DNA of 64,000 nucleotides, from NCBI GenBank assembly GCA_032871835.1, contig CM065296.1:120228146-120292145 (forward strand), written 5' to 3'. Positions 21,380-34,615 of this stretch are shown here, piece after piece. Each line of letters begins with the position of its first letter. Within the stretch, counting starts at the first letter, position 1. Origin of the DNA: Dipteronia dyeriana (Eukaryota > Streptophyta > Magnoliopsida > Sapindales > Sapindaceae). The notes beneath the pieces are model-generated. The model ran no database searches. It had not been told where the DNA came from and was given only the letters and a program-made list of their open reading frames with translations. A program made the position numbers and the translations under genes.

Positions 21380-24300
21380 TTACTCAAGATCTTGCGTGTT
21401 CTTTTCCTGTTGGAGTCTGACTAGTTGCTTGTAAATGCTATTAGCTTTTCCGATAAGTTGATCATGGCTTCCAATTTCAGCAACTTTTCCATGTTGTAGC
21501 ACTGCAATTTTATCCGCGTCGCGAATGGTTGACAACCTGTGAGCTACCATGATTGTTGTTCTTCCTTGCATGAGTTTATCAAGAGCTTCTTGGACCAACT
21601 TCTCAGATGCTGTGTCCAGTGCACTGGTTGCTTCATCTAGAAGTAAAATGGTTGGATTCTTCAGGATTGCTCTAGCAATGGCCACTCTTTGTTTCTGGCC
21701 TCCTGATAGTTGCACCCCTCTGTCACCAACATCGGTTTGATATCCTTCCGGCATTCTACTAATGAATCCATGAGCATTTGCTGCTTTGGCTGCCTCCATT
21801 ATCTCAATTTCTGTCGCGTCCTTGTTTCCATACTTGATGTTTTCGTATATGGTGGTTGAAAACAATGCTGGTTCTTGCTGGACTAATCCTATTTTCCGTC
21901 TCAAAGATTTCAAATTCATGGTTTTGATGTCACATTTGTCTATCATGACTGTCCCGGAGAGGGGATCGTAGAATCTCATGACAAGGGCAATTACAGTGCT
22001 CTTCCCAGACCCACTTTGCCCAACTATAGCGAGACTCTTTCCGGCAGAGACCCTTAGAGATAAATCCTCAAAAATTGTGATATCAGGCCTCACAGGGTAC
22101 TTGAAACTCACATGTCTGAATTCTATTTCTCCTTTGATATCAGTTACCACTTTTGAGGCGGGATCATCTGGTTGTATCGCTGTTTTCCTGTAGAGAATAC
22201 TAAAAACTGACCCAAGTGCTTGTGATCCCTTCACAATGTCTGGTGTGAGAGCAAGTGTTTCGGCTATGGCCAATGCTGTGATTATCAGAACCATGAAGGC
22301 CTTCATGATGTCTCCAAAATCGGAGTTTTTTTGCTTGATGAGAACTGATGCATACCAAAGTCCAAGTGCATAGGAACAAAATGCAAAGAATTGTGATACA
22401 CCGTAGCCAATACCTGATATATGTCCTCGTAAAAGTGTCTGTTTATTGGGTTGGCTAAGTTCAGAAGCAAACTGAATTGAGATCCTGTCTTCAATGCCAT
22501 ATGAAGCAACAGTGCGTACGTTGGCAATTGCTTCGCGTGCCACAGCAGTTGCTCTGGAGTAGGCTCGGCTGTAGTCTCCTCCGAAACCTTTGAGAAACAG
22601 TTGCTGCATATGAAAGAAAACAAAAATTACTACAATTCCAGGTGTTAGACATGCTTGGATCTACTTAATTTTCACTACCTCAGTTATGGAAGCTCCAATA
22701 AGTAGAGGCAAGGAGGCGATGACAACAGCAGCTATGCGCCAACTTAATACAAAGGCAATAACAAATGCTGTCACTGTGAGTGACAAATTCTGCACAATTG
22801 TAGATAGGCGGTCAGCAAGAGTGCTTCGTACTAAGGTTGCATCCGCGGCTAAAGTTGATGTCAATGAGCCAGTGTTGTTTTCATCCAAATCAAACCAGCC
22901 AATCTCATTCTGAAGGATAGCTGCAATTAATACAAGAAAAGGTTTTCACATCAATCTACATTTCTAATTACTAGTCAAGTACTATCTCGAATTTTCAAAT
23001 CGAACAGTGAAGAGAAAAGAACCTGAGAACATTGATAGACGAACACGAGTTGTGAGATGCTCTCCCATCAATGTGTAAAAGTAGTGTTGCAACAGATATA
23101 TAGGGATGGTAATAATCGCCACTCCAACAAATATAATGGCCACACGCGTAACCTCTTGTTTCATTTGAGAAACATCAGGAGAATAAAATGCAGTCAAGAC
23201 ATGTGTGATTCCAAGCGCGAAGAGAGGAGCTTCCATGCCAGCTAGGATTGCGCCAATCGATCCAAGCACTGCATAGGGCCACTCTGGTGCATTCAATTTC
23301 AGTAGTTCCCAAATTGACGGAGCAGGAGCTGAATTTTTCTGTGACAAGTCCCGATCACTTGGCTCTAGTTGATAATTTTGACTGTAGGGAACATCTCGAA
23401 AGCTCGAATGCCTAGAAGAATACCTGGAAGATTCAATTGCACTTATTAAACGTGAACTTTTATCGTCTTCTGGTTCTGACGTTTGCAAGTTCACTAGAGT
23501 TGCATAATCCCCTCCCTTGGTTATCAAGTCCTCATGAGTCCCACTCTCAACAACTTGACCATTCTTCAAGACAATAATGGTATCAACATCTCGAATGGTG
23601 GATAAACGATGTGCAACGATGATTGTAGTCCGATTTGACATGATCTTTTCTAGTGCCTGCTGAACAATGAGTTCAGATTCAGAATCAAGAGCACTAGTGG
23701 CTTCATCTAGTAGTAAAATCTTGGGGTTTCTCAACACTGCTCTTGCAATTGCAATTCTCTGCTTTTGCCCTCCAGAGAGCTGAGTTCCTCCTTCTCCAAC
23801 CTGTAAATTCAAACATAAATACAAACCCAGAAAACACCAATCACAACATTGGATTAACAGTCTAAAAGGGTTACCACAATTGACATATGAGATAAATAAA
23901 AAGAGCTTGTCCTCTAATTTTACAATGCATTCAACAACCGTCAGGTATTGATTTTTGGGCGCACCTGAGTACTATAACCATCAGGCAATCCTTGAATAAA
24001 AGAATGAGCATTAGCAGCTTTGGCAGCTTCAATAACTTGACTCATGTTTGCATCTTCTTTACCAAGAAGAATGTTGGCAGCTATAGTAGTGGCAAACAAT
24101 GCTGGTTCTTGACTAACCAATCCCATCTGTTCTCTCAACCATTTTAGCCGAATACTTTGAATATCATGTCCATCCAACAATACTTTACCTAGTGAAAATT
24201 ATATCAAGAATGATTATATCAAATCAAACAAAGTCACAAACACAAAACACATAATTTGAGCATTTAAACTTGAATTAGTGTATTTTAAGTACTAGAGCAT

Positions 24301-26324
24301 CAGATACCTGAAACCGGTTCATATAAACGTTGAACCATGGATATTATGGTGCTCTTTCCAGATCCACTAGGACCAACAACTGCAAATGTCCTCCCAGCAG
24401 TTATTGTAAAGCTCAAATTTTCGAACACTCTACCGGGTCGTGAAGGGTATGCAAAACAGACCTCATGAAATTCAATTTGCCCCAAAAGTTTTGGCAGCAA
24501 AATTCCATCGTCTGATCTTTTAGAGGAAGTGGAATCTGATCTAATCATACTCATGATATTGGCAGCAGCAGCTTGACCTTTAGCAATGGCAGCAAGATTT
24601 GGTGTAGCTTGACCTAGAGCACTACAGATTACAGAAACAATAATTTTTCCGTTTTCTTTATCTGGGAAAAAAAATGATTTTTACAAGGTGTTGCATAATA
24701 TTGGGAAGTGGACTTACAATCCACTAAAGATGACATTGATAATGGTTGTGAATGCTTTGCCTCCATTTGTGTGGCCATGTCTGACAAGAATGCTTGCGTA
24801 CCAGAGAAGTAATGACCAGGCACAAAACAATAGTCCATAAGTCAATCCAACTCCGACCCCTTTTGCGATTCCACTCTTTTTTCCAAGTTTCAGGGCGTTT
24901 TTCAGTGACTGTGAATATGTTTCCACTGCTTTGTCTTCTCCGACGAATGAGTACACTGTACGAACCTGAGAAATAACCTGAAACAAGGAAAAAAAAATAC
25001 TCATGTCAGGATTTGCATGAAAATGAGCTAAAAAGATTGAAAAACAAACTGATAACACTATCAAATTCATTTCATGTGAAAACCATATTTTTCTAAGAGC
25101 TAACAAATCCTGGATTTTAAACACCTCCCAATGCGGTTTGGTGAGAAGTAACGTTTATTCAACTTGTCAATGTTTCAAGTTCAAGTCCGCCGCCACTCAG
25201 GTGGCATAATAAAAATCCTGGATTGAAGGAGGCAAGAGAAATTACCTCCTCTGCAACCTTGCCAGCTTCAGCATAAGCAGCCTCACCTTTCTCTGATAAG
25301 GTAGACAGAGTTATAGTATAAGCACCGCCCGCAATGGCTATCAATGGAACCACAGCCAGTGTGAGAAGTGTAAGCTGCCATACCGATAAAAACCCAACTG
25401 CAAATCCAACAATGAACTGAGAAATGTATCTCAAAGTATGGCCTGTCTGCATCAACAACAATACATGAGCATATATAGTGTTAAGTGCTCTTGTCATTTT
25501 AATTTTAATTTTTTTTTTTTGTTTCTCTAATACATAATAAAACAGTCCTTTGTTGGGCTTGTTTACCTTGTCACCTATTGCATCTTGCACTAGTATAGCA
25601 TCACTTGAAATGTGAAAAAGTATATTAGAATCTCTAGCTTCTGTGTCAAAAAAATTCATATCTTTTCTCAGAACCGATTGAAGATACTTGAGACGCAATC
25701 GAGCAGTCTGCCGCTCCCCAGTTTGCATCCAGAATGCAACACCTGAATCATGATTCATGCAATTATATTTTTCTTCGTCAGAGAAAAAGAAAATGGAAAA
25801 CAAATTCACTAAGATATGGCTTGGATTTCAGGAAATTTTGTTTTGTTACCAATCCATGCTGATGCCAAAACAACCACTCCAAGATACAGCAAGTACAGAG
25901 CATGCTGCAATACAATGAAAAATCTTGCTTCACATAATGAGAATACCGTATCAAATCTTATCATATCTGATATGTTAACAAAGTTGATGGAAGTTACAAA
26001 TGAGAGCTAAAAGAGTTGCATTATTTTTACCTCAGAGATCCGAGAAGACAATTTGTGAGGATTTGAAGATAAATGTCCTAAAGAATCAATCATACGACCA
26101 AACAAAATGAAAAACACAGGAAGCGCAGCGCCGTGGATGATAGCTCCTAGACTTCCTACGAACATCAAGAGATAGTCTTGTTTATCAGCAGCAGCAAACA
26201 GCCCGAAAAATGAAACCCTTTGCTTTTTGCTTGAATTCTTCTTCTGATTCTGCTGCTGGTTCTCTTTCGTTTGGTCATTATTAAGCTCATCATCAGTGGA
26301 TGAGAATAGCTCAACTCTCTCCAT
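21380..26324 (-). CDS. ABCB14: ABC transporter B family member, ABCB13/14 type
   Basis: Full-length half-by-half exporter of 1255 aa (TMD1-NBD1-TMD2-NBD2), acting at the plasma membrane. The closest relatives I recognise are Arabidopsis ABCB13/ABCB14, the latter reported as a guard-cell malate importer; ABCBs of this clade are also linked to auxin. Exons, 5' to 3' on the minus strand: 26324-26031, 25904-25850, 25742-25567, 25446-25246, 24977-24718, 24621-24308, 24188-23965, 23800-23023, 22920-22679, 22603-21380. All have GT/AG borders and the phases join without a stop. Motifs: GPSGSGKST (about residue 412), LSGGQKQR (516) and [12 protein letters not shown] (536) in NBD1; GQSGSGKST (1043), LSGGQKQR (1147) and a second [12 protein letters not shown] in NBD2. 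The ATG at 26324 starts MERVEL and is preferred over a longer leader frame. Its 3' half was copied to make the pseudogene at 17.5-19.4 kb. The substrate cannot be told from sequence. Confidence 0.93.
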
Positions 26325-26399
26325 TGTAGATTGATTTTGTTCAACAACAAAAAAAAAAAAAGTAACACAAAACAGAACCAGCACAGAGACTTCAATGAG

Positions 26400-28780
26400 A
26401 GACGATCAAAAAATTGGAAATGAGTATTATTGTTTCATGGGAAGCTTGTTGAGGAAAGGAAGTTGATTCTTGCCGATAAATGTATAGTTTTTTTTTGTTT
26501 TTTTCTCTTTTCAATTATTTGGCCAACCAACAACTCGGCAGATGATTAACTATGATCTTCTTGAAATTTCATGTTTTTTAGATCATGATGTGTTAACGTA
26601 TGGTGCGAAGTGGACTAACGTCTGCTAAGAACAGCAGCATGAGAGAGTTATCTATCGTTTTCGCACAATTATGCTATTATAACCAACTTTATATAGCCGC
26701 ATTTGTTGGTTGATTAACGTAATTAGAGAAGCCCTTTTTGCTACATAAGCTGTTGAGTGGACCCTTTGATCGAACGAACGATATTGATCGAGCAAGCTAG
26801 CTAGCAAAGCTCCATGGATGTGTTGAGAGGACCACCAACCCCTCCATGTGATGAGAGAAATCATATATGTAGATTGCAAGATTTTCTAAGCTTTGCAATT
26901 AATGCTGTACAGTAAACACCAAGAAAATTTGACAGGGTACATGAGAATTTGACCTTATCAATCAATTGCACAAGAAATTTGGTGGTTTATACATGCTTTG
27001 CCTATGGACTGGTTTGGTACAGCAAAGCAGTCGTGTACACTTCCAATCTTATTATCATCATCAAGACAAAGATACTTGGTTTTGATCGATACATCTTTAA
27101 TATTGTTACATGTATATGTAGAGCTGGTCCTGAATTTTTAAAGGTCCATGATAAAAATCTAAAATGAAACCGTCGTTCGTATAAATAGCTTGTTGATATA
27201 TATATAAAAATATATAATCTGTTTTCATATATTTGATCTAAAAATGATAATTTCAATAAAGATAAAACATTATCGAGATATAAATAATAAGTTTGCAGAA
27301 CACTTCAAACAAAAGCCGAATATAAATACCGAATAAACTGAGTTATTGTCTGAAACCTTATTTTTTAATTTCACTTAAGAGCTGTGAGTTTGGCCCATGT
27401 TTAGAATTGAGTTATTTTGTGAAAGCAAGGTTTGAGCTACTTTTTAACTTTTTAATTTTCGAATGTATTGGATCATTATTTAAAAAGAGGTTTGGAGCTA
27501 AAGACCTTTTATTTGACGACCTTTTATTTGACTGAAATAAAAACTTGGATCAGACTTTTTTAAAAAATATTTTTTTTGGCCATCTGCTTTACACAATGGA
27601 TCCTAGGTAGGTATCCCTCTTTCAGCCTCAGTGTCGGCATATATATATCTTTATGTCATTTTCTATCGATTTAAACTTGATTTTAAATTATTCGAGTGTA
27701 ATGAGTTTGAAACCCTCACATATATGTCTGTTTATGTATTTATTCTGCAATCTGTATTTATGTTTAGGTTTGGTTCACATGATAAGCCCTCATGTCTTAT
27801 GGCACGTGACTTGTGGAGGGTATATTAGAGTTCTCAAATACTATTGTTGGATCCTTTTCTACGAGTTTAAGCTTTTAGATCTCTTAATTACCGGTTTATA
27901 CGAAAAGGGGACTGTGTTTTGAAGATCTGCATAGGAAATGAAGATGGAAACATAAATCAGACTATCATCAATTCAATCACATTCAGCATTTCGAATAAAG
28001 TATATGCGTATGAGTGCATCAACTACTAATTTCAAACAAGAGTCTTTGTATACAGGCTGTCATTTATAAAAGTTGTCACATTTATTTCCAAATTGAAAGA
28101 ATAAATTTATAATGGTCTATTTTCCATCACCATTTGCTGGTTTGTCTAAGAGAATGTCTGGTATATTTTGAGCCAATATTGAGGAAGTTTGAAGAAGTTT
28201 ATGTTATATCACAATTGTTTTGCTCACTTTTGCCATTCCATGGACAGCTTTTTGACTTTTCTCACCAGAATTTAAACTACAATTAAAACCAGGTAGGTAA
28301 AGGAAAAACTTGGTGAGACAATCCCAATTAATAGCTGCTTTAACTCTCTCGTACACCTCTTCTTTCATGTCAGTAAGAATCCTACTATTTTTCTACTTAT
28401 GGTTTTCAAGTACATTTTCCCTGTCTTCATTTTTAAAATGTAGGGGCCACATCATCATAGGATTGGGCACCCACCGCCCACCCGTAAATATAATGCCATT
28501 ACAATCGATTATTAATATCAAAAATATAACTCAAGCAATAAGACACCCAACTCTGCAATTAATATTGTGTTTTTAAGGGCTTTTAGCTTATACTTCAAAA
28601 ATTTATTATTGCAACGATAGCCTAATTGGTTGTTATCTTAATAAAATACGGATAGTGCTATCCCGTTCCCTTATGGTATAGGTTAATGATTATAAATTTA
28701 CAGATAAATATATATTTATTGTATTTATTAAGACAATAGGTTTAATTAACATTTTTGTTTTTGGATTACTTTTTCCTTTA
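26400..28780. other. Gene-free stretch, ABCB upstream region
   Basis: The DNA next to the ABCB start codon should hold its promoter. I see no clear TATA box that I can assign. The rest is AT-rich with short frames of 65-89 codons and no recognisable domain. No RNA gene was recognised. Confidence 0.4.
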
Positions 28781-29171
28781 GGGCTTGTTTAGCACCTGGA
28801 TTTGGGTTGGGATTAGACTAATTTCAATCCAATCTCATGTTTGGAAGCATACCGGAATAACTTAACCAATCTAGTGGGACCCAGTATTTAGTGATTTAGT
28901 CAAGGACAAATTGTTGGATTTATTTAGTCTCATGTTTGTAGAAAATAATTGTCTTCAGAAAATACTCTTTTATCAAATATTTAATACAATCGTAAGTTTC
29001 GCCAAACAAAATGTGATATGAATTTAGCACAGTCTCATATTTCTCCAAACACGGTATATTATTAATTTAGTTCGATCCAGTCCAATCCAATCTCATGTAA
29101 TCCCAATTCCATATTATTCCAATCAAATCTAATGAAATAGTTCAATCAAATCCCGTGTACCAAACATACCC
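28781..29171. mobile_element. PIF/Harbinger (Tourist-like) MITE
   Basis: A 391-bp element starts GGGCTTGTTTAGCACCTGGA and ends TCCCGTGTACCAAACATACCC, an imperfect inverted repeat. It is flanked by TTA on both sides (28778-28780 and 29172-29174). The 3-bp TTA duplication and GGG...CCC ends fit PIF/Harbinger-type MITEs. The interior is rich in CAATCCAATC words. It has no coding capacity. Confidence 0.7.
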
Positions 29172-29174
29172 TTA

Positions 29175-30785
29175 AGGCACGGATTAATACTACTAATAAA
29201 CTATTGTATAATAAGTGTTGTTTTATGTGTAGTTAGGATACAGTTATTTGTTTTTCAATTGCTTATCATTTCGATAGTTCTTGATTTAATTGGTATATGT
29301 ATCCGGAATTATTTCAGTTATAAAATTAAAAATCAGTCAATAGACTCAATAATACACGAGAAAATATATCCGAAATAATATGAGTTTTGTCCGATAGTAA
29401 AAAGTAAAAACCCCTCCTAAAAAAAAGCTAGACCATAGCACAAAATAGAGTTATCCTATGTTGTGCCAGCCAGCCAGCCCTTCAAACCATGCTCTCTTAT
29501 CTTCTCTTTCTAAGCCCATGTCTATTTACCGATCAATATCAAAAATAAAAAGAATCGACTTCCATTCGAATTAACTTTAATTTGTTTTTTTGACAGCAGG
29601 ATTAACTTTAATTGGAAAGAGTGAATTAAGGGGGAAAAAAATGTGTGGATGGCCACATTACATTGATTTCCAACATTTTGTATTAAACATTAAAATCATA
29701 AAATCAGGAATTAAATTTTATTTTGTTTAGTGGGATACATAATTAGTATAAACATTATTGTCGGTTTAAAAAATAATCACCTATCATCAAAATAAGGAAT
29801 TAAATTTCATTTCCTTTATTAAGAATTGGAACTTCTGATTAATAAATACCGTATATTCTCTTAGATTAAAAAAATTAACACATAGTATGTAATATGTCCC
29901 TAGCTCCGAAGATCATTTCCGATAACATAAAAGTAAAAATAAAAATAAAATTTAGTGATATAGTTGTAGTGTTGGTGAGTAAAAAGCAAGAAAGCACGTG
30001 GAGCCAGTAGCCTGATACCAAATTCTTTGGCACGTGCTTCACCAAATTACACTTCAAATTTCGTAATTAGCGGAATCGAAATCACCAACTCTCTGGACGT
30101 ATTCCATTAAATTCCATCTGACTATCATATCTATTAATTAATTAAAGTCGATGCTTAGTTGCCTGTCTTCATTGTATTAAAAAATAATATATTTTGGTTT
30201 CAATTTTTTACAGGCAAATAAAGTCTTGTGTCGATGAGGCAGTGAGGCACGTCTGTTAAAAGATTCTGTAAAACCCCTTGAAAATAGTTTTTGAAGAATA
30301 ATTATGGATTGACACCGCCAGGCACGTTGATTTGGGTCCCCATTTTTTAAATACAAATTCAAATTCAAATCATAGTCAATGTTTTTTATTTTTCAAATAG
30401 AAACAAACAAACAAAAAAATTTACTGCAATTAAGATTTGTATGATCTGACATAAACCTCTGAAATTAAGATTAGTATGAGTGTGCCGGTTTCGGTTTTTA
30501 TTATTAATATTACGTATACACTTATCGATTGATATCTTTTATTATCATATATGCTATAATAGAAGAATTATGATTTTAGATATAACATCTAGTATTATTT
30601 TATTATTATTATTATCATTATTATTATATAAATAGTGTTGTTAACATACGTTAACAACTATAAATATATTAAAAATATAAAACATTTAACATAAAATGTA
30701 TATTTATTACATTGACTAAAACAATAAATGTAATTAATAGTTTCCCTTTCAAGATTTTTTTAGTTGTTATCTTATACCCTACAAA
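29175..30785. other. Gene-free AT-rich stretch
   Basis: I see no exon, RNA gene or complete repeat. The TTATTATTATTATCATTATTATTA run near 30600 is simple sequence. Confidence 0.4.
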
Positions 30786-31262
30786 TAGAGGTTGTCACAA
30801 TACAGTCAAATCGGCGGTTAAAAACAAAAACCATAAGGTTAGAACCGAAATCGACGGTTACGAAACATGTTAGAAGCTGGTTTTGAACCGGTTCGTTTAT
30901 GGTTTTAGGTCCCAAAAAGCCACATAAAATTGGCGGTTTTTCAATTTTAATTTAAATAATAATAATAATTCACCAACCAATCAGAAAGCTAACACATGGC
31001 ACTTATAACATTTTTTAAAATCTTTTTATAATTTAATTATTTTAAAAAAAATAAAAAAAATCGGCCTCAAACTAGAGCCGAACCGGAACAGATCGGTTTT
31101 GGAACCGAAACCGTAACCGAACAGTCAAACTGGTGGTTAAAAATCGAAAATCGAAAATCGAAAATCGAAAATCGAAAACCAAATCGGCAAGACCAGTTAC
31201 GCTTACGGTTTAGGCTTCCCACTGAACCGAAACTGTTTGAAACCGAACTGTAGGCATCTCTA
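30786..31262. mobile_element. hAT-like MITE with CGGTT-rich ends
   Basis: It starts TAGAGGTTGTCACAATACAG and ends CTGTAGGCATCTCTA, diverged from the TAGAGGTGTCCACGGTT ends of the element at 31823-34146. The interior is rich in ACCGAAAC and CGGTTT words, with four CGAAAATCGAAAAT repeats near 31145. The right half is duplicated at 34147-34344. Confidence 0.6.
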
Positions 31263-31815
31263 GGCACATGTTAACTATATATATATATCAACATCTAATA
31301 ACTCATGCACATCACACTTGATGGTTAGGGGTTCGAGACCCACTATGCACATTTTAAAAGCATGTGTGAGTTTTCTCTCGGTTTGTGGGAGTAGCCCTCT
31401 CTTCGGTTGTGAGTGTTGTAACCCATATGTAACATCTCCTTCTAGACCGTTTTTGGATAGTTTGATTAATCTCACCGGTTCCTGACAACAATTGTATTTT
31501 AAAAAAAATATATATAATGAATCCTTTATTTTTATTTTAACTTTTGAAACTTAATTAAAATTATGACTAAAAATATGATATAATTCAACATAAAAGTTCA
31601 AATTTAAGTCGCAACTCTCTATATATAATCCAATAATAAAAAACAGATATTATACTTATCTTAAACTGGTTATTTTTGTCAACATTATCAAATAATTACA
31701 ACGGAATCTTTTATGTAATTGGTCGTTGTAAGATGATTTTTTTTTTCCTTAAAAAATCAACCCGAAGTGGTAAATACAATCATTAGATCATTGTCACTTT
31801 TGTTTTTTTTATGAT
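30993..31815. repeat. Tandem duplication unit, copy 1
   Basis: From ATGGCACTTATAACATTTTT to CATTGTCACTTTTG, this unit recurs at 34147-34825. The best-matching part is 31617-31812 against 34606-34825, with CAACATTATCAAA, ACAACGGAATCTTTTATGTA and AATACAATCATTAGATCATT in each. The central parts differ. Copy 1 has a block at about 31290-31490 holding GGTTCGAGACC (a Pol III B-box match) that copy 2 lacks. Confidence 0.75.
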
Positions 31816-32699
31816 ATGTGGCTAATGGTGTCCACGGTTCGGTTTCGGTTTCGAACCGCCGGTTTCGGTTCCGTGGAAAGGTCGAACCGTAACCGTAACC
31901 GGAATATGACGGTTTTGGGCGGTTTCGGAACCGGCGGTTTTCGGTTCGGTTTCGGTTTCGGTTTTCCTAAACCGAACGGTTCGGTTCGGTTTCGATTCGT
32001 TCGGTTTTTTTTTTTTTTTTTACAAAAATTAATATATATATATATATTATTTTATGTACATTAAATTTTTTTTATATATATACATATGTTTTTTTAAAAT
32101 GAAACTATACAACTAATATTTGTACTTTTATATACACATAAATATGATTTTGTTTTTAATGGAATTATACAAGTATATACAACTAATAGTCTAATTACTA
32201 ATACAAAATTACAATTTGATAAACTTAAAATTTTAAAAATGGCCAAACATTTTTATTTGTAATCAAATTTCATTTACAATATCTATATTTTAAATATTCA
32301 CATAAAATATGAAATACAATTATTTAAATATACAATTGAACCGTTGAACTATTTAACAATGAATGTGTAAAAATAAAAGAAATTGACATTAATTAATAAG
32401 TAAAAATTTACAATTGCATCTAAATTTTACATAAAAAAATTAGAAGTTAGCCTTAATTGAATATAAAATCTAACAAAATTCAAATAACACATTGAAAAAA
32501 GAAAAAATTAGCCTTGCACTTAAAGTTGACTACAATTAAGCTGCCTACGTATCCTCCGCCAATATAGAGGAATCAAATGCCACGTAGTTCTTTTACCTGT
32601 AGTGGGATAGTCGGTGTTAGTGGTTGGAATATTTGAACATAATATATTCGCTGCCTTCTGTTCCCGTGGTTTGATCATCTTCGAAGAAATCATTCACTA

Positions 32700-33913
32700 T
32701 TTCTGGCTCGAGTTATTGTTGTCTAAATTTCGCCTTTGTCCAATCATCAACACATGCTTGGGCTTCAAGTGATCGTGGACACATAACCGACCGTCTTGGA
32801 TCCAAAATATTTCCACCTGCACTAAATTCTTGTTCCACAACAACGGTAGAAACCGGTGTTCCAAGAATTTGTTTGGCAATAATAGCCAAAATTGGATATT
32901 ATTGTTCATAATCCTTCCACCAACCCTGGATACTAAATTTATCTTCTAAAAATACATGATTGGCTTCTAAAAATCTGTCAAGCTTAGAATGTGTGTTAGA
33001 GGATGAAGAAGATGCTCGTAACTTTTTGGCTCTTTGGGAAAACAATCAATCCCCTAAACCCTTTAATTTAAATTGTGAGGAACTGGTAGTACCATCAGAC
33101 GTGGGTTGGGGTTGTGAAACCGATATGTTCAAAGACAGACCATATATTTTAAGATATTCATCATATAATTCATATAGTAAAGTCTTAACGGAATTACAAC
33201 AACTAAGAACATCAGTTTCTATTCCTAAACTATTGTAGTAATGAGTTAAATAATCTTGCAAACATTCTAATTTAAAGCGGGGATCAAAACAAGATGCAAG
33301 CAAATAAATATTTGGAATATCCTTATAATACTGTATCCATTTTTTTTTTCATTGCAGCAACACATTGACTCAATTGAACATATAATTCACAGTCACTGAA
33401 TGCACCAGCAATATTAACACTTTGAACAAGAAAAAAATGAGTAGTTGGATAGTAAATACCCGATAAAGCATTGGTAGCATCATTAAAAACACGTAACAAT
33501 TCAAGAATTTTTATACATATATCACAATGCTTCAATTGAAGCGAAATTGAAGGAACGTTATAAGTAATAAAAGAAACTAATATTTTCTTATATTCAACAC
33601 TTTCATTAAGCAACTTATAAGTAGAATTCAAACGAGTACTAATATCTCGAGAAAATTTTATGGGACGCCTATTATTTTGAGAACAAAATTTCAACCATTG
33701 TTTTTTGAATTTTGTTATGCGTCCAGAGAATGTGGGAGTGGTGTGAAGAAGAATGAATTGTGGGGGGGGGGGGGGGGGGGGGGGGGGGTGTGGAGGGGTA
33801 ATTTGAAAAATAAAAGAAAGAAAAAAAAAACAATATAACCGTTGGGCGTTGGGAACAAAAAAGGAAGATGACCGTTGTTCAACGGTCATCATCCTCCAAC
33901 GCCCAACGGTCAT
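32700..33913 (-). pseudogene. hAT transposase remnant
   Basis: On the minus strand, pieces in order read NAGAFSD-like sequence with QLSQCVAAMKKKMD (near 33340), LASCFDPRFKLECLQDY (near 33280) and, near 32900-32750, WWKDYEQ, stop, YPILAIIAKQILGTPVSTV, EQEFSAGGNILDPRRS. The last block is the hAT C-terminal dimerisation domain: family proteins have a YPxLSxIAxDILxIPxSTVASExAFSxGGRVLD pattern. Here ASESAF has become VEQEF, and a stop precedes it. The N-terminal part with its poly-Pro frame across the G run is low complexity. No BED zinc finger is seen. It is clearly inactive. Confidence 0.8.
33762..33788 (+). repeat. G27 homopolymer
   Basis: Twenty-seven consecutive G on the plus strand lie inside the hAT element. 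The length is unlikely to be exact, because such runs are error-prone in sequencing and in replication. The strand could form a G-quadruplex. Confidence 0.9.
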
Positions 33914-34146
33914 TTTTTTTTTTCTGAAATGCTGCCACGTGTCAGCATTTCATTAGTTTTTTTTTAAAAAAATTCGAAACCGGCAGTTTTTGATCGGTTT
34001 TTCATATCCCATAACCGTAACCGAACCGTCGGATCAGGTTTCCAACCGGTTTCGTAACCGACGGTTTCGATTTCGGTTTCCAGAGGCCGGTTTCGGTTCG
34101 GTTCGGTTCGGTTTCGAACTGTTTAACCGAACCGTGGACACCTCTA

Positions 34147-34547
34147 TATATGGCATCTATAACATTTTTTTTTTATTATTTTAAATGGCCACAAACCGAA
34201 ACCGAAACCGAACAGGAACCGGTCGGTTTTAGAACCGAAACCGTAACCGCCAAACCGGTGGTTAAAAACCGAAAACCAAATCGACAAGGGCGGTTACAGT
34301 TTAAGGCTTCCCACGGAACCGAAACAAAACCGTGGACACCTCTAGACTCATGTTATATATAAATATATGGTGGGTTTCTGGTAATAACGGTCATAATATA
34401 AGAGGTAAGGACGTCCAACCACAATCACACATTGGGTATAGTGTGTGAGTATTTATTAATGTGGAATCGTGGACCTACTGTGAATGTGTGTTTATGGTTG
34501 AAGATTCTAATATAATAAATCCATGACGGTCCTGATAAGAGAATTAT

Positions 34548-34615
<68 letters not shown>

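Larger units (their letters stand above)
31823..34146 (-). mobile_element. hAT transposon with decayed transposase
   Basis: A 2324-bp element with ends TAATGGTGTCCACGG and CCGTGGACACCTCTA and an 8-bp target duplication with one mismatch (TATGTGGC 31815-31822, TATATGGC 34147-34154). Both ends carry about 150 bp of GGTTTCGG/CCGAAACC repeats. The minus strand holds pieces of a hAT transposase (see the separate entry). A run of 27 G residues lies at 33762-33788. Stops, frame changes and missing parts make it non-autonomous. Confidence 0.85.

Noticed and set aside
31816..32064. Plus-strand frame rich in Arg, Phe and Gly
   Set aside because: It is the GGTTTCGG sub-terminal repeat of the hAT element read in one frame.
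32960..33238. 92-codon plus-strand frame
   Set aside because: It is antisense to the hAT transposase remnant, which explains its open length.
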